From: Rhodocyclales bacterium
GTDB taxonomy: Bacteria > Pseudomonadota > Gammaproteobacteria > Burkholderiales > Rhodocyclaceae
Direction: 5' to 3'
DNA: 64,000 nt
NCBI GenBank assembly: GCA_016235165.1
Contig: JACRLX010000001.1
Coordinates: 1-64,000 of the forward strand
Shown: in pieces, positions 8,247 to 18,613 of the stretch
How the letters are laid out: the number at the start of each line of letters is the position of its first letter
How positions within the stretch are numbered: the first letter of the stretch is position 1
Notes under the pieces: model-generated
What the model was told of the DNA's origin: nothing
The model's input: the letters and a program-made list of their open reading frames with translations, nothing else
Databases searched by the model: none
Translations under genes and position numbers: made by a program

Positions 8247-9582
8247 CGCGCATCAGGGCTTCGATGTCGGCGATTTTCCTGGGCGCCTCGGCGGTGATGA
8301 TCTCGCATCCGCCCGCCGTCACCACCGCGTCGTCCTCGATGCGCACGCCGATGTTCCAGAAGGCCTCGGGCACGTCGGCGGCGGGGCGCACATAGCAACC
8401 GGGCTCGATGGTCAGGACCATTTCAGGGGCCAGCGGCGCCCAGTGCTCGCCCTGCTTGTATTCGCCGGCATCGTGCACGTCCTTGCCCAGCCAGTGGCTG
8501 GTGCGGTGCATGTAGAAGCGTTTGTAACTTTCGGATTCGAGCACGGCGTCGAGCGAACCGGCAAGCAGCTTCATGTCGATCATGCCCTGCGCTAGCACCT
8601 TCAGCGCCGCGTCGTGGGGATCGGCAAAGTTGGCGCCGGGACGCACCGCCGCGATCGCCGCCGACTGGGCATCGAGCACCAAGTCATACACATCCGCCTG
8701 CGGGCCGCTGAAGCGGCCGCCGACGGGGAAGGTCCGGGTAATGTCAGAAGCATAACCGCCGAGCTCGCCGCCGGCATCGATCAGCAGCAGGTCGCCGTCG
8801 CGCAACACCTGGTCGTTGCCGACGTAGTGCAGCACGCAGGCGTTGGCACCGCCGGCCACGATGGGGGTGTAGGCGGGGAATTCACAGCCATGGCGACGGA
8901 ACTCGTGCAGCAACTCGGCCTCGACCTCGTATTCGTAGCGGCCGGGCGTGGTGAAGCGCATCGCGCGGATATGCGCACCCGCCGAAATCCGCGACGCGCG
9001 CCGCATGATCTCAAGCTCCTGCCCATCCTTGACCAGGCGCATCGCATCGAGCTCGGCGCGCACGTCACGGATCGCCGCCGGCGCGCGCTTGCCGCTGCGG
9101 GATTCGCCTCGCACCTTGTTGAGCGCGGCGGCGACGCGGGCATCCCAGGCGGCATCATGGCCGATCGAGAACCAGAGTGCCGGCTGGTCGGCGATCAGTT
9201 CCGCCAGCTTGGCGTCGAACTCGGCGATCACGTGTGCCGCCTCGAAAGCAAAGCGCGCGCGCGCGCCGTCCGGGCCGTAACGAAAGCCATCCCAGATTTC
9301 GCGCTCGGCATTCTTTTCGCGGCAGAACAGGATCGATCTGGATTCCGCGGCATCGCGCCCAGCAACCAGGAGCAGCGCCGCCTCGGGTTCGCTGAAGCCG
9401 GTCAGGTACTGGAAGTAACTGTCGGCACGATAGGGGAACTGGGTGTCCCGATTGCGCGCCATTTCCGGCGCGGTGGGAATCAGCGCAACGCCACCGCCGG
9501 CCTGGCGCATGCGCTCGGCGAGCAGAAGTCGGCGCCGGTGATACGGCGACGGCGCGTCCGTCACTAAGGGCTGGCTGTCCAT
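8230..9582 (-). CDS. pepP: Xaa-Pro aminopeptidase PepP
   Basis: Cytoplasmic dimetal peptidase that releases N-terminal residues preceding proline. 450 residues. The N-terminal AMP_N domain includes FPYRADSYFQYLTGFSEPEA. The pita-bread catalytic domain carries LLIDAGGELGGYASDITRTF (two metal aspartates), the histidine loop HRTSHWLGKDVHD, TIEPGCYV and a final GVRIEDD. I start at the ATG at 9580-9582, whose product begins MDSQPLVTDAPSPYHRRR. The gene overlaps the ubiH-like start by 17 bp, the usual pepP-ubiH arrangement, and lies 7 bp after murU. Confidence 0.93.
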   Translation of the reverse strand: MDSQPLVTDAPSPYHRRRLLLAERMRQAGGGVALIPTAPEMARNRDTQFPYRADSYFQYLTGFSEPEAALLLVAGRDAAESRSILFCREKNAEREIWDGFRYGPDGARARFAFEAAHVIAEFDAKLAELIADQPALWFSIGHDAAWDARVAAALNKVRGESRSGKRAPAAIRDVRAELDAMRLVKDGQELEIMRRASRISAGAHIRAMRFTTPGRYEYEVEAELLHEFRRHGCEFPAYTPIVAGGANACVLHYVGNDQVLRDGDLLLIDAGGELGGYASDITRTFPVGGRFSGPQADVYDLVLDAQSAAIAAVRPGANFADPHDAALKVLAQGMIDMKLLAGSLDAVLESESYKRFYMHRTSHWLGKDVHDAGEYKQGEHWAPLAPEMVLTIEPGCYVRPAADVPEAFWNIGVRIEDDAVVTAGGCEIITAEAPRKIADIEALMRDARGG

Positions 9583-9589
9583 CGGCCGA

Positions 9590-10285
9590 TTATAGCGAGC
9601 GCAGTTCGTCGTCCAGCGCGCGCAGGCGCTCCGGCGTGCCGACATCCACCCAGCGGCCGCCATGCAGTTCGCCGGAAGCGCGGCCGCTGGCCATCGCCAT
9701 GCGCAGCAGGGGCGCCAGCTTGGCCGGCTGACCGCGACCGACAGCGGCAAACAGTTGGGGACGATAGATGCCGATGCCGGCGAAGGTAAGCATCTCGCCG
9801 CGGCCAGCAAGGGCCGCGCAGTCCACGCCAAGCACGTTGCCATGCAGGCAGAAATCGCCGCCGGGATGTTGCGGCGGATTGGGCACCATCACCAGGTGCG
9901 CCAGCTTGTTTGCCGTCAGGCTGTCACGGGCGCCGGAGGGTAACCAGTCGCAATAGATATCGCCATTCAGCACCAGGAAGGGGGCGTCCGCGCCGAGCAG
10001 CGGCAGGGCATTGGCGATGCCGCCCGCCGTTTCCAGGGCTCCGGGCGGCTCCGCCGAGTAGGCGATGCGCAGGTTCCAGGCGGCGCCGTCGCCGAGCAGG
10101 GCTTCGATCTGCCCGCCGAGGTGGGCGTGATTGATGACGATGTCTACGAAGCCGGCCGCCGCCAGCCGCTCGATGTGCCACACGATCAGGGGACGTCCGC
10201 CCACCGGCAGCAAGGGCTTGGGCGTGTGATCGGTCAGCGGCCGCATCCTCTCGCCGCGGCCGGCGGCGAGAATCATGGCTTTCAC
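9590..10285 (-). CDS. murU: N-acetylmuramate-1-phosphate uridylyltransferase MurU
   Basis: Nucleotidyltransferase that turns MurNAc-1-phosphate into UDP-MurNAc, bypassing de novo synthesis and fosfomycin-sensitive MurA during peptidoglycan recycling. 231 residues. The signature LAAGRGERMRPLTDHTPKPL lies at 6-25, with LETAGGI and FLVLNGDIYCDW for metal and nucleotide binding. Coupling to amgK by a 4-bp overlap supports MurU over other sugar-1-phosphate nucleotidyltransferases. Confidence 0.9.
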   Translation of the reverse strand: MKAMILAAGRGERMRPLTDHTPKPLLPVGGRPLIVWHIERLAAAGFVDIVINHAHLGGQIEALLGDGAAWNLRIAYSAEPPGALETAGGIANALPLLGADAPFLVLNGDIYCDWLPSGARDSLTANKLAHLVMVPNPPQHPGGDFCLHGNVLGVDCAALAGRGEMLTFAGIGIYRPQLFAAVGRGQPAKLAPLLRMAMASGRASGELHGGRWVDVGTPERLRALDDELRSL

Positions 10286-11313
10286 CGCGCGCCGCCGGCG
10301 AGCTGACCGGCATCCATGGTATAGCCGAGTACCGTGAGCTTGTCCTCGACCCGGTCCAGCAGGTAGCGCAGGGGCGACAGTTCGGCATAGCGCTCGCAGG
10401 CCTTGCGCAAATAGCGCGCGACCAGCGGCATGTCCCGGAGATAGCCGTCCTTGCCGTCACGATGCCAGAGCCGGGCGAAGATGCCGAGCACCTTGAGGTG
10501 ACGCTGCACGCCCATCCATTCGTAGGCACGAAAGAACTCGCCGAAATCCGCCGCCACCGGAAGCCCGGCCTTGCGCGCCTGCTCCCAGTAGCGGATCAGC
10601 CAGTCGAGCGCCAAATCCTCGTCCCACTCGACATAGGCATCCTTCAGCAGCGATACCAGGTCATAGCTGATCGGGCCGTAGACGGCATCCTGGAAATCGA
10701 TGATGCCGGGGTTGGCGCCCCGCGCGATGTACATCAGGTTGCGGGAATGGTAGTCGCGATGCACGAAGACCCTGGGCTCGGCCAGGTTCGCCGCCAGGAT
10801 GCGGGCGAAGGCCTCTTCCATGCCCTCCCGCTCGCTGACCGAAAGCTCGATGCCGTGGTGCTTCGTCAGATACCAATCGGGAAACAGGTCGAGTTCGCGG
10901 CGCAGCAGGACCTGGTCATAGGCGGGCAGCACATCGGGACGGCTGGCGAGCTGGACGCGCACCAGCGCGGCGATGGCATCCGCATACAAGCCGGCCGCGT
11001 TGTCGGCCGACATGGCCTGCAGATAGGTGGCATTGCCGAGATCGGACAGCAGCAGGAAACCGCGCCCGAGATCCTCGGCCAGCACCTCGGGCACATGGAC
11101 ACCGGCGCCACGGAACAGGCCCTGCACCCGGAGCCAGGGCCGGCAATCCTCGTTCGCGGGCGGCGCATCCATGATCACGAAGGAGCTTCCGTCACCTCGC
11201 CGGGCGCGAAAATAGCGCCGGAAACTGGCATCGGCGGAGGCGGCTTCGAGCTCGAATTCGGCGCCCGACCAGAGGCCGGTTAGCCACTTCTTGATCTGTT
11301 GCTGGCGTTCCAT
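10282..11313 (-). CDS. amgK: Anomeric MurNAc/GlcNAc kinase AmgK
   Basis: APH-fold kinase that phosphorylates the anomeric hydroxyl of MurNAc and GlcNAc, feeding MurU. 343 residues. The catalytic loop is VFVHRDYHSRNLMYI and the metal motif IIDFQDAVYGP; the N-lobe has SFRRYFRARRGDGSSFVIMD. I use the ATG at 11311-11313 (MERQQQIKKWL) because the upstream in-frame extension is unlike the family N-terminus. It is divergent from lptD across 183 bp, a layout common in betaproteobacteria and consistent with envelope maintenance. Confidence 0.9.
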   Translation of the reverse strand: MERQQQIKKWLTGLWSGAEFELEAASADASFRRYFRARRGDGSSFVIMDAPPANEDCRPWLRVQGLFRGAGVHVPEVLAEDLGRGFLLLSDLGNATYLQAMSADNAAGLYADAIAALVRVQLASRPDVLPAYDQVLLRRELDLFPDWYLTKHHGIELSVSEREGMEEAFARILAANLAEPRVFVHRDYHSRNLMYIARGANPGIIDFQDAVYGPISYDLVSLLKDAYVEWDEDLALDWLIRYWEQARKAGLPVAADFGEFFRAYEWMGVQRHLKVLGIFARLWHRDGKDGYLRDMPLVARYLRKACERYAELSPLRYLLDRVEDKLTVLGYTMDAGQLAGGAR

Positions 11314-11386
11314 GTGCGTGCCATCCGCGCCGCGCGAAAACACGCAAGAACTCAGTCGGAGAGCGCGTTCCACAGGGTTGAGGTGA

Positions 11387-11403
11387 TAGAATGCGCGATT
11401 CTA
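11387..11403. promoter_or_regulatory. Palindrome in the amgK/lptD divergent region
   Basis: TAGAAT-GCGCG-ATTCTA is a perfect 6-bp inverted repeat. Read on either strand it gives TAGAAT, an acceptable -10 hexamer, so it could serve divergent promoters for amgK and lptD. I see no strong -35 partner on either side, so the promoter role is tentative. Confidence 0.3.
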
Positions 11404-11496
11404 GCATCGGCCGGTAATTGCACTTCCGGCGGGTGGCAGGCGATCTCCGGTTGTACCCGCCTGGTCGCCAGCGTTGCGCCCACGGATTTGATTGGC

Positions 11497-14277
11497 ATGC
11501 ATTCTTCGCGTCACGAAAAATTCGGGATCGCCCTGTTGCCCGTCCTGCTGCTATCGGCTGGATCGGCGAGCGCGCAAGCCTTGCCGCCCTTGCGCATCAA
11601 CCCCGCATTGCTGGGCGCCGGCACGCCGCCGGCCGCGGCGCCGGCACCTGCGCCCATGACGGCCTCGCAAGCCACGCCCGCCGTGGCCAAGGCATCGCAG
11701 CCCGCGCCAGCACCCGCACAACCCGCTCTCCCGTCCCCGCCACCGGCCACCCCGGCGCCAGGCACCAGCACCGTCACGCCGGTAGCGGCGCCCGCCGCGC
11801 CGGCCCTCGTCGCCGCCGACAAGCCGACGCGAACGCCAGCCGCCGCAGCATCCAAAGCACCGGCTGCACCGCCCACATCGAACGCGGTGCCGACGCCAAC
11901 CGCCACCGCCAGGACAGATCCCAAACCTGTCCCGGCACAGCGTGACAGCCTGACCGCCGAGAGCGTTATCAAGCGCCCCGAGCCGCCGCTGGTGGCCGAG
12001 CGCCCGAGCCTGCCGCCCCTGTATTCCGCGCACCTCGCGGCGGGCGAGTTGCCGCAACCGGCATTGCGCGGTTCGGCTTCGCTTTCCGCCCATCTGAAGC
12101 AGCCCGGCGAAGAATTGCCGACCTTCATCGCCGCGGACCGCATCAGCGGCCGGAACGATGTCGAGGTGGTGGCCGAAGGCAGTGTCGAAATGCGCAAGCG
12201 CAACTCCATCCTGCTCGGTGATCGCATCGTCTATCACCAGGCCGCGGATGAAGTCGAAGCCACCGGGGATGTACGCCTCTCGCGTGACGGCGACCGCATC
12301 AGCGGCCCGAGCATGAAGATGCGGCTCGACGACAGCACCGGCGTCTTCGAACAACCGAACTACAGCATCCGCCGCATCAAGACCGGCTCCGCCGCGACGC
12401 TCTGGACCGGCAACGAGGAACGCGAATCGACTGCCCTGACCACCGGCACGGGCGCCGCGTCACGCCTGGAATTCGAGGGAGAAGGCAAGTACCGGCTGCA
12501 TGACGCGACCTACAGCACCTGCGCCCCGGCAGCCGGGCGCGACCCGGACTGGTTTGCCCGCACCGCCGACCTGCGCCTCGACTACGACACCGAGCAAGGC
12601 ACGGCGCGCGATGCGACCTTGTACTTCAAGGGTGCCCCCATCCTCTACTCGCCCTGGCTGAGCTTCTCGCTCAACAACGAACGCAAGAGCGGCCTGCTGA
12701 CGCCCACCGCCGGCTCGACCAGTCAGGGCGGAGCCGAATTCACCCAGCCCTTCTACTGGAACATCGCGCCCAACATGGACGCCACGATTGCGCCGCGCAT
12801 CATGTCCAAGCGCGGCACGATGTGGAAGGGCGAATATCGCTACCTGCAGCCCAGCTATGCCGGAACGGTGGATGTGCATTACCTGCCGAAAGACAAGCTC
12901 GTGCAGCGGTATCGCGGCAGCTACTCGGTCAATCACTCACAAAACCTCGGTTACGGTTTCTCTGGTGCACTGGCCCTTAACGGCGCATCGGACGACACCT
13001 ACTTCAGCGACCTCGCCAATGGTTCCTCGACGATCGCGCAGACCAATCTGCTGCGGCAAGGCACGCTGGGTTACAGCGGCGGCTGGTGGTCGGCGAACCT
13101 CCTCGCCCAGAGCTACCAGACACTGCAGGATCCCTCGCTGCCGCGTGTCCTGGAACCCTACCGCCGCCTGCCCCAGCTCACGGTCGACGCCAATCGCTAC
13201 GACCTGCCTTTCGGACTCAACTTCGGCTTCCGCGGCGAGCATGTCAATTTCCGCAATCCGGCCCTGGTCGAGGGACGCCGCGTCACGCTTTATCCCCAGC
13301 TGTCCTTGCCGCTGCAAACGGAAGTGATCAGCATCACGCCGAAGATCGGCTTCCATTCCACCCGCTACTCGCTCGAACGCCAGGCGGCGGGCGTGCCGAA
13401 CAAGCTGACGCGCAATGTGCCCATCTTCAGCCTCGACTCCTCCTTGACCTTTGAGCGCGATCTGGACTGGTTTGGCGCCTCCCTGACCCAGACGCTGGAA
13501 CCGCGCCTTTACTATCTGTATGTGCCGGAACGCGATCAGCGCCCGATCCCGGTTTTCGACACGGCCGCCAACGATTTCAACTTCGCCCAGATCTTCGGCG
13601 AGAATCGTTACGGCGGCGGCGATCGCATCGGCGACGCCAACCAGGCCACGGCAATGTTGACTTCACGCCTGATCGACCCGCAAACCGGTGCCGAAACCCT
13701 GCGCGTCGCCTTCGGTCAGCGCTTCTATTTCAGCACCCAAAAAGTCGGCTTGCCGGGCGAGGTATTGCGCAGCGACCGCCAGACCGACTTCCTCGCCTCG
13801 CTTTCGGGACGGGTGCTGCCCAAGACCTACGGTGACGTCGGCGTCCAGTACAACCCGCGCCTGAACCGCATGGAACGCCTCAATGTCAGCGGACGCTACC
13901 AGCCGGAACTCGGCAAGGTGGTCAGCGCCGGTTACCGTTATTCGCGCGACCAGCTCGGTCAGGTCGACATTTCGGGGCAGTGGCCGATGTTCGGCGGCTG
14001 GCATGCGGTGGGACGCTTCAACTACTCGACCAAGGACAGGCGCATGATCGAGTCGGTCGCCGGGCTCGAATACGACGGCGGCTGCTGGATCGGTCGCATC
14101 GTCATGCAGCGCCTCGCCACGCTGACGCAGCAGTCGAACACGGCGCTCTTCTTCCAGCTGGAACTGAACGGTTTTGCCAAGGTCGGCTCCAATCCGCTGG
14201 ACATCCTCAAGCGCAATGTCCCCGGTTATGGCGTGATCAACCAGCAGGGCGACGAAGGCCAGGGCACGGCACAATGA
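11497..14277 (+). CDS. lptD: LPS-assembly protein LptD
   Basis: Outer-membrane barrel that inserts LPS into the outer leaflet, working with LptE. 926 residues from the ATG at 11497, which gives a signal peptide ending SAGSASAQA. An Ala/Pro-rich segment follows (roughly residues 30-155). An LptA-like OstA domain contains FIAADRISGRNDVEVVAEGS, and the long C-terminal LptD barrel ends near the stop. Only two cysteines stand out: C342 (TYSTCAPA) and C863 (YDGGCWIG), fewer than the two pairs in E. coli. It is first in the lptD-surA-pdxA-ksgA run; its stop overlaps the surA start. Confidence 0.94.
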   Translation: MHSSRHEKFGIALLPVLLLSAGSASAQALPPLRINPALLGAGTPPAAAPAPAPMTASQATPAVAKASQPAPAPAQPALPSPPPATPAPGTSTVTPVAAPAAPALVAADKPTRTPAAAASKAPAAPPTSNAVPTPTATARTDPKPVPAQRDSLTAESVIKRPEPPLVAERPSLPPLYSAHLAAGELPQPALRGSASLSAHLKQPGEELPTFIAADRISGRNDVEVVAEGSVEMRKRNSILLGDRIVYHQAADEVEATGDVRLSRDGDRISGPSMKMRLDDSTGVFEQPNYSIRRIKTGSAATLWTGNEERESTALTTGTGAASRLEFEGEGKYRLHDATYSTCAPAAGRDPDWFARTADLRLDYDTEQGTARDATLYFKGAPILYSPWLSFSLNNERKSGLLTPTAGSTSQGGAEFTQPFYWNIAPNMDATIAPRIMSKRGTMWKGEYRYLQPSYAGTVDVHYLPKDKLVQRYRGSYSVNHSQNLGYGFSGALALNGASDDTYFSDLANGSSTIAQTNLLRQGTLGYSGGWWSANLLAQSYQTLQDPSLPRVLEPYRRLPQLTVDANRYDLPFGLNFGFRGEHVNFRNPALVEGRRVTLYPQLSLPLQTEVISITPKIGFHSTRYSLERQAAGVPNKLTRNVPIFSLDSSLTFERDLDWFGASLTQTLEPRLYYLYVPERDQRPIPVFDTAANDFNFAQIFGENRYGGGDRIGDANQATAMLTSRLIDPQTGAETLRVAFGQRFYFSTQKVGLPGEVLRSDRQTDFLASLSGRVLPKTYGDVGVQYNPRLNRMERLNVSGRYQPELGKVVSAGYRYSRDQLGQVDISGQWPMFGGWHAVGRFNYSTKDRRMIESVAGLEYDGGCWIGRIVMQRLATLTQQSNTALFFQLELNGFAKVGSNPLDILKRNVPGYGVINQQGDEGQGTAQ

Positions 14278-15584
14278 AGCGGCTGGTCCTGGTCGGATTG
14301 ATCGCAGCCCTGCTGCTGCCACTGGCACAGGCGCAAACCCGGCGCGCGCAACCGCTGGAAGTCGACCGCGTGGTCGCCGTCGTCAATGATGAGGTCATCA
14401 CCTCCTTCGAACTCAGGACCCGCGTCGCCAGCGTCGAGCGCCAGTTACAGGGCCAGCGTGCCCAGCTCCCCGCACGCGAGGTGCTGGAGCGCCAGGTATT
14501 GGAGCGCCTGATCACCGACCGGGTACAGCTCCAGTTCGCGAAGGAAACCGGCCTGCGTGTTTCCGACATCGAACTCGACGCCGCCATTCGCCGCATCGCC
14601 GAAAACAACAAGTTGTCGCTGCCCGAATTTCGTGCCGCACTGGAGCGGGATGGCATCGCCTGGGTGAAATTCCGCGAGGAGATCCGCGTCGAAATCATCC
14701 TCTCCCGTCTACGCGATCGCGAAGTGGAAAGTCGCATTGTGGTTTCGGACGGGGAAATCGACAACTACCTGGCCAATCCGGAACAGGGCGACACCGGCGC
14801 GGTGGAGGTGAATCTTTCGCACATCGTCCTGCGCGTTCCCGAGCAGGCAACGCCGGACCAGCTGATGCGGATTGGTGCCCGAGCCCGGAATGCGCTCGAT
14901 CAGTTGCGCAAGGGCGAAGACTTCGCCAAGGTGGCGGCAAGCTTCTCCGACGCGCCCGATGCGCTGACCGGCGGTGCCATGGGCATGCGTCCGCTCGATC
15001 GCCTGCCGGCGCTGTACGCCGATGCCGCGAAGAAGCTGAAACCCGGCCAGCTCAGCGAAATCCTGCGCAGCCCGGCCGGCTTCCACATCGTCAAGCTGAT
15101 CGACATGCACGGCAGCGCCGGAGCCAAGGCGGCGGTGGCGCTGAAACAGACGCGCGCGCGCCACATCCTGGTCAAGGTCAACGAACTGGTGTCCGAAGCC
15201 GAGGCCCGACGCAAACTGGTGGCGATCAAGGAACGCCTGGACAATGGCGCCGACTTCGCCGAGCTGGCCAGGCTGAACTCCAACGACCTCTCCGCCGCGC
15301 GCGGGGGCGACCTCGGCTGGCTGTACCAGGGCGATACCGTGCCGGATTTCGAGAAAGCCATGGATGCGCTGAAGATCAACCAGATCAGCGAACCGATCCA
15401 GTCGCCATTCGGCTTCCACCTGATCCAGGTCCTGGAACGCCGCACCGAGGATGCCACTGCGGAGCGGCAGCGCCTGACCGCGCGCCAGGTGCTGCGCGAC
15501 CGCAAGTCCGACGAGGCCTACCAGGACTGGGTCCGGCAAATGCGCGACCGCGCCTATGTCGAATACCGCAGCGAAGAACGCTGA
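14274..15584 (+). CDS. surA: Periplasmic chaperone and peptidyl-prolyl isomerase SurA
   Basis: Guides outer-membrane proteins across the periplasm. 436 residues. Signal peptide [20 protein letters not shown] with cleavage before QTRRAQ. The SurA N domain covers about 25-145 ([18 protein letters not shown]). Two parvulin domains follow, beginning at [12 protein letters not shown] and [12 protein letters not shown] and each containing GGxxG/DLGW-type motifs. The start codon overlaps the lptD stop (ATGA), tying the chaperone to one of its main clients. The pdxA start lies 29 bp inside its 3' end. Confidence 0.95.
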   Translation: MKRLVLVGLIAALLLPLAQAQTRRAQPLEVDRVVAVVNDEVITSFELRTRVASVERQLQGQRAQLPAREVLERQVLERLITDRVQLQFAKETGLRVSDIELDAAIRRIAENNKLSLPEFRAALERDGIAWVKFREEIRVEIILSRLRDREVESRIVVSDGEIDNYLANPEQGDTGAVEVNLSHIVLRVPEQATPDQLMRIGARARNALDQLRKGEDFAKVAASFSDAPDALTGGAMGMRPLDRLPALYADAAKKLKPGQLSEILRSPAGFHIVKLIDMHGSAGAKAAVALKQTRARHILVKVNELVSEAEARRKLVAIKERLDNGADFAELARLNSNDLSAARGGDLGWLYQGDTVPDFEKAMDALKINQISEPIQSPFGFHLIQVLERRTEDATAERQRLTARQVLRDRKSDEAYQDWVRQMRDRAYVEYRSEER

Positions 15585-16524
15585 TCCGGTCATTGCGATC
15601 ACCTCCGGCGAACCCTCGGGCATCGGGCCGGACATCTGTCTGCACCTGCACCAGCGGAGCTGGCCGGCACGCCTGGTGGTAATCGGCGACCGCGGGCTCT
15701 TGGCACAACGCGCTGGCGCACTGGGCCTCGCTCCAGGTGGGCTCGAAATCCGCCATGTGCCGCTGCGCCGGCCGGTCACCGCCGCCAGGCTCGACCCGGC
15801 GAATGCCGCCTACGTGCTCGAAACCCTGGACCTGGCGCTGGCCGGCTGCGTTTCCGGCGAGTTCTCCGCGATGGTCACGGCGCCGGTGCACAAGGGCGTC
15901 ATCAATGATGCCGGCATTGCCTTCACCGGCCACACGGAATATCTTGCCGAACACACCGGCACGCCGCGCGTGGTGATGATGCTGACCGGCGCCGGATTGC
16001 GCGTCGCACTGGCGACGACGCATCTGGCGCTAAAGGATGTCCCAGCGGCAATCACCGCCGAGGATCTGGAAACCACCCTGCGCATCCTTCATGCCGACAT
16101 GCGCGCCAAGTTCGGCATCGCCCGTCCGCGCATCCTCGTCGCCGGCCTCAATCCCCATGCCGGCGAAAGCGGCCACATGGGCCGCGAGGAAATCGAGGTG
16201 ATCGCCCCGGTGCTGGAAAAGCTGCGCGGGGAAGGCATGGACCTGGTCGGCCCCTTGCCGGCCGACACCCTGTTCACCCGCAAGGTGCTGGCCGGCTCCG
16301 ATGCGCAACTGGCGATGTACCACGACCAGGGTCTGGCCGTGCTCAAGTATGCCGCCTTCGACGAAGGCATCAACGTCACGCTGGGCCTGCCGGTGATCCG
16401 CACCTCGGTCGACCACGGCACCGCGCTCGATCTCGCCGGGACCGGCAAGGCCTCGCCGACCAGCCTGTTCGCGGCGGTCGATGCCGCCATCGAGATGGCG
16501 CGGCGGCGCAGCACTTTGTCATGA
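15556..16524 (+). CDS. pdxA: 4-hydroxythreonine-4-phosphate dehydrogenase PdxA
   Basis: NAD-dependent enzyme of pyridoxal-phosphate synthesis. 322 residues. [11 protein letters not shown] near the N-terminus, [38 protein letters not shown] and [13 protein letters not shown] carry the substrate and metal residues, including the conserved histidines. The start at 15556 overlaps the end of surA by 29 bp, and the stop overlaps the ksgA start (ATGA). The order surA-pdxA-ksgA is conserved across proteobacteria. Confidence 0.95.
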   Translation: MSNTAAKNADPVIAITSGEPSGIGPDICLHLHQRSWPARLVVIGDRGLLAQRAGALGLAPGGLEIRHVPLRRPVTAARLDPANAAYVLETLDLALAGCVSGEFSAMVTAPVHKGVINDAGIAFTGHTEYLAEHTGTPRVVMMLTGAGLRVALATTHLALKDVPAAITAEDLETTLRILHADMRAKFGIARPRILVAGLNPHAGESGHMGREEIEVIAPVLEKLRGEGMDLVGPLPADTLFTRKVLAGSDAQLAMYHDQGLAVLKYAAFDEGINVTLGLPVIRTSVDHGTALDLAGTGKASPTSLFAAVDAAIEMARRRSTLS

Positions 16525-17330
16525 GCCGGGTCGACGGGCACGATGCCCGCCGTCGCTTCGGCCAGAACTTCCTCGTCTCCGACGGCGTCATTCGCAAGAT
16601 CATCGACGCCATCGCCGCCCGGGCCGACGACACCGTGGTCGAGATCGGCCCCGGGCTGGGCGCCCTGACCGCGCCACTGCTGGAGCGCGTCGCGCAACTG
16701 CATGTGGTCGAAATCGATCGCGACCTGATCGCGCGCCTGCGCCAGCGCTTTCCGCCCGAACGCCTGCGGATCCACGAAGGCGACGCGCTCGAATTCGACT
16801 TCGCCGCGCTCAAGGGCGAGGGCCGCCTGAAAATCGTCGGCAACCTGCCCTACAACATCTCCAGCCCCCTGCTGTTCCATCTGGTGCGCTATGCCGCTTT
16901 GGTCTGCGACATGCACTTCATGCTGCAAAAGGAGGTCGTCGATCGCATGGTCGCCGTGCCGGGCAGCAAGGATTTCGGCCGCCTGTCGGTGATGCTGCAA
17001 TACCGTTTCCACATGGAACGCCTGTTCGTCGTTCCCCCCGGCTCCTTCAATCCGCCGCCCAAGGTTGATTCGGCCATCGTGCGCATGATTCCGATCGACT
17101 TCGCAAAAGTCGGCGCTGGCGATACGGCGAGCGATGACTCGCTGTTTGCCAAGGTGGTGGCTAATGCCTTCTCGCAACGGCGCAAGATGCTGCGCAACAC
17201 CCTGCGCGAGTTTTTTACCGAGGACGAAATCGCCGCGCAGGGCATCGCGCCCACCGCGCGCGCCGAAGATCTGGCCGTTGCCGACTATGTGCGTCTCGCC
17301 AACCGGCTGGCCGAACGTGGGCCACGCTGA
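16521..17330 (+). CDS. ksgA: 16S rRNA dimethyladenosine transferase KsgA/RsmA
   Basis: Dimethylates two adjacent adenines near the 3' end of 16S rRNA late in 30S assembly. 269 residues. The SAM motif is [12 protein letters not shown], then VEIDRDL, and the catalytic NLPY in [12 protein letters not shown]. The C-terminal domain has [14 protein letters not shown] and [16 protein letters not shown]. Between them, at about 196-203, it reads KVGAGDTA, encoded by a perfect copy of the dispersed 22-bp repeat. It falls in a loop that is variable in the family, so function should survive. Confidence 0.95.
   Translation: MSRVDGHDARRRFGQNFLVSDGVIRKIIDAIAARADDTVVEIGPGLGALTAPLLERVAQLHVVEIDRDLIARLRQRFPPERLRIHEGDALEFDFAALKGEGRLKIVGNLPYNISSPLLFHLVRYAALVCDMHFMLQKEVVDRMVAVPGSKDFGRLSVMLQYRFHMERLFVVPPGSFNPPPKVDSAIVRMIPIDFAKVGAGDTASDDSLFAKVVANAFSQRRKMLRNTLREFFTEDEIAAQGIAPTARAEDLAVADYVRLANRLAERGPR
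17108..17129 (+). repeat. Dispersed 22-bp repeat, copy c (matches consensus exactly)
   Basis: AGTCGGCGCTGGCGATACGGCG, 22 of 22, preceded by GCAAA as in copy h. It lies inside ksgA and is read as KVGAGDTA. Confidence 0.75.
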
Positions 17331-18582
17331 AAGCCAAGGCCCGCGCGTCGCCGTGATCGGCGGCGGCCCCGCCGGCCTGATGGCGGCTGAAGTCCTGGCC
17401 CGGGGCGGGGCCCATGTCGAGGTGTTCGACGCCATGCCTTCGGTCGCGCGCAAGTTCCTGCTCGCCGGGCGCGGCGGTCTCAATCTCACCCATGCCGAAG
17501 CCGAGGCGGCGTTCCTCTCCCGCTATGGCTCGCGCCAGGCGGAAGTCGGTCGCTGGCTGGCGCACTTCGGTCCCGCGCAGCTGCGCGCCTGGGCTCAAGA
17601 CCTGGGCATCGAAACCTTTGTCGGCAGCTCCGGGCGCGTGTTTCCCGAGGGCATGAAGTCCGCCCCGCTGCTGCGCGCCTGGCTGCGGCGGCTGCGCGAA
17701 GCCGGCGTGCGCTTCCATGCCCGCCACCGCTGGAGCGGCTGGACCGGGGACGGCCGGCAATTGCGTTTCGCCACGCCGGAAGGCGAGGCCCTGCATACCG
17801 CCGCCGCCACCGTGCTGGCGCTGGGCGGCGGCAGTTGGGCCAGGCTGGGCTCGGACGGTGCCTGGCTGCCATGGCTGGCGGCGCGCGGCGTGGCGACGCG
17901 AGCCCTGCGGCCGGCCAACTGCGGCTTCGAGGTGGCCTGGAGCGAACACCTGCGGCAACGCCACGCCGGCCAGCCGGTCAAGACCGTGCGCGTCAGCTTC
18001 ACCACCCCGGCCGGCGATACCCGTTCGCTCGATGGCGAATTCATGCTCACCGCCCACGGGGTGGAGGGCGGACTGATCTATGCGCTGTCCGCCGCGCTGC
18101 GTGACGCAATCGAAGCCGAGGGCGCCACCACCCTGACCATCGACCTGGCGCCCGGACGCAGCCTGGATCGCCTGCGCAGCGAACTCGCCGCGGGTCGCGG
18201 CCGCGACTCGCTGGCCAATCACCTGCGGCGACGCTGCGGCATCGAAGGCGTCAAGGCTGCGCTGCTGCGCGAAGTGGCATCGCCGGAGGATCTGCAACAG
18301 GCGCCGCGCCTGGCGAGCCTGATCAAGGCGCTGCCACTGCGACTGCTGGCGCCCCGTCCGCTGGACGAAGCCATAAGCAGTGCCGGCGGCGTTGATTTCT
18401 CGGCGCTGAACGACGCACTGATGCTGACCGCCCTGCCGGGTGTTTTTTGCGCCGGGGAAATGCTGGACTGGGAAGCGCCGACCGGCGGCTACCTGCTCAC
18501 CGCCTGCCTGGCCAGCGGACGCCACGCGGCGCTGGGCGCGCTCGACTGGCTGGCCGGGCCGCCGAATCGCGATGCGCGATAA
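17317..18582 (+). CDS. HI0933/BaiN-like NAD(P)/FAD-dependent flavoprotein
   Basis: Predicted flavoprotein oxidoreductase; substrate unknown. The dinucleotide-binding motif [21 protein letters not shown] lies near the N-terminus, followed by [29 protein letters not shown] and the C-terminal [19 protein letters not shown] typical of this family. I use a GTG start at 17317 inside the end of ksgA, giving 421 residues. No ATG fits, and longer forms would run deep into ksgA. The overlap suggests co-transcription. Related proteins include HI0933/YhiN and the PP_4765-type group, whose roles are poorly defined. Confidence 0.82.
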   Translation: MGHAESQGPRVAVIGGGPAGLMAAEVLARGGAHVEVFDAMPSVARKFLLAGRGGLNLTHAEAEAAFLSRYGSRQAEVGRWLAHFGPAQLRAWAQDLGIETFVGSSGRVFPEGMKSAPLLRAWLRRLREAGVRFHARHRWSGWTGDGRQLRFATPEGEALHTAAATVLALGGGSWARLGSDGAWLPWLAARGVATRALRPANCGFEVAWSEHLRQRHAGQPVKTVRVSFTTPAGDTRSLDGEFMLTAHGVEGGLIYALSAALRDAIEAEGATTLTIDLAPGRSLDRLRSELAAGRGRDSLANHLRRRCGIEGVKAALLREVASPEDLQQAPRLASLIKALPLRLLAPRPLDEAISSAGGVDFSALNDALMLTALPGVFCAGEMLDWEAPTGGYLLTACLASGRHAALGALDWLAGPPNRDAR

Positions 18583-18613
18583 TTTGCATGCCTGCAACAT
18601 CACCCGGACAACC

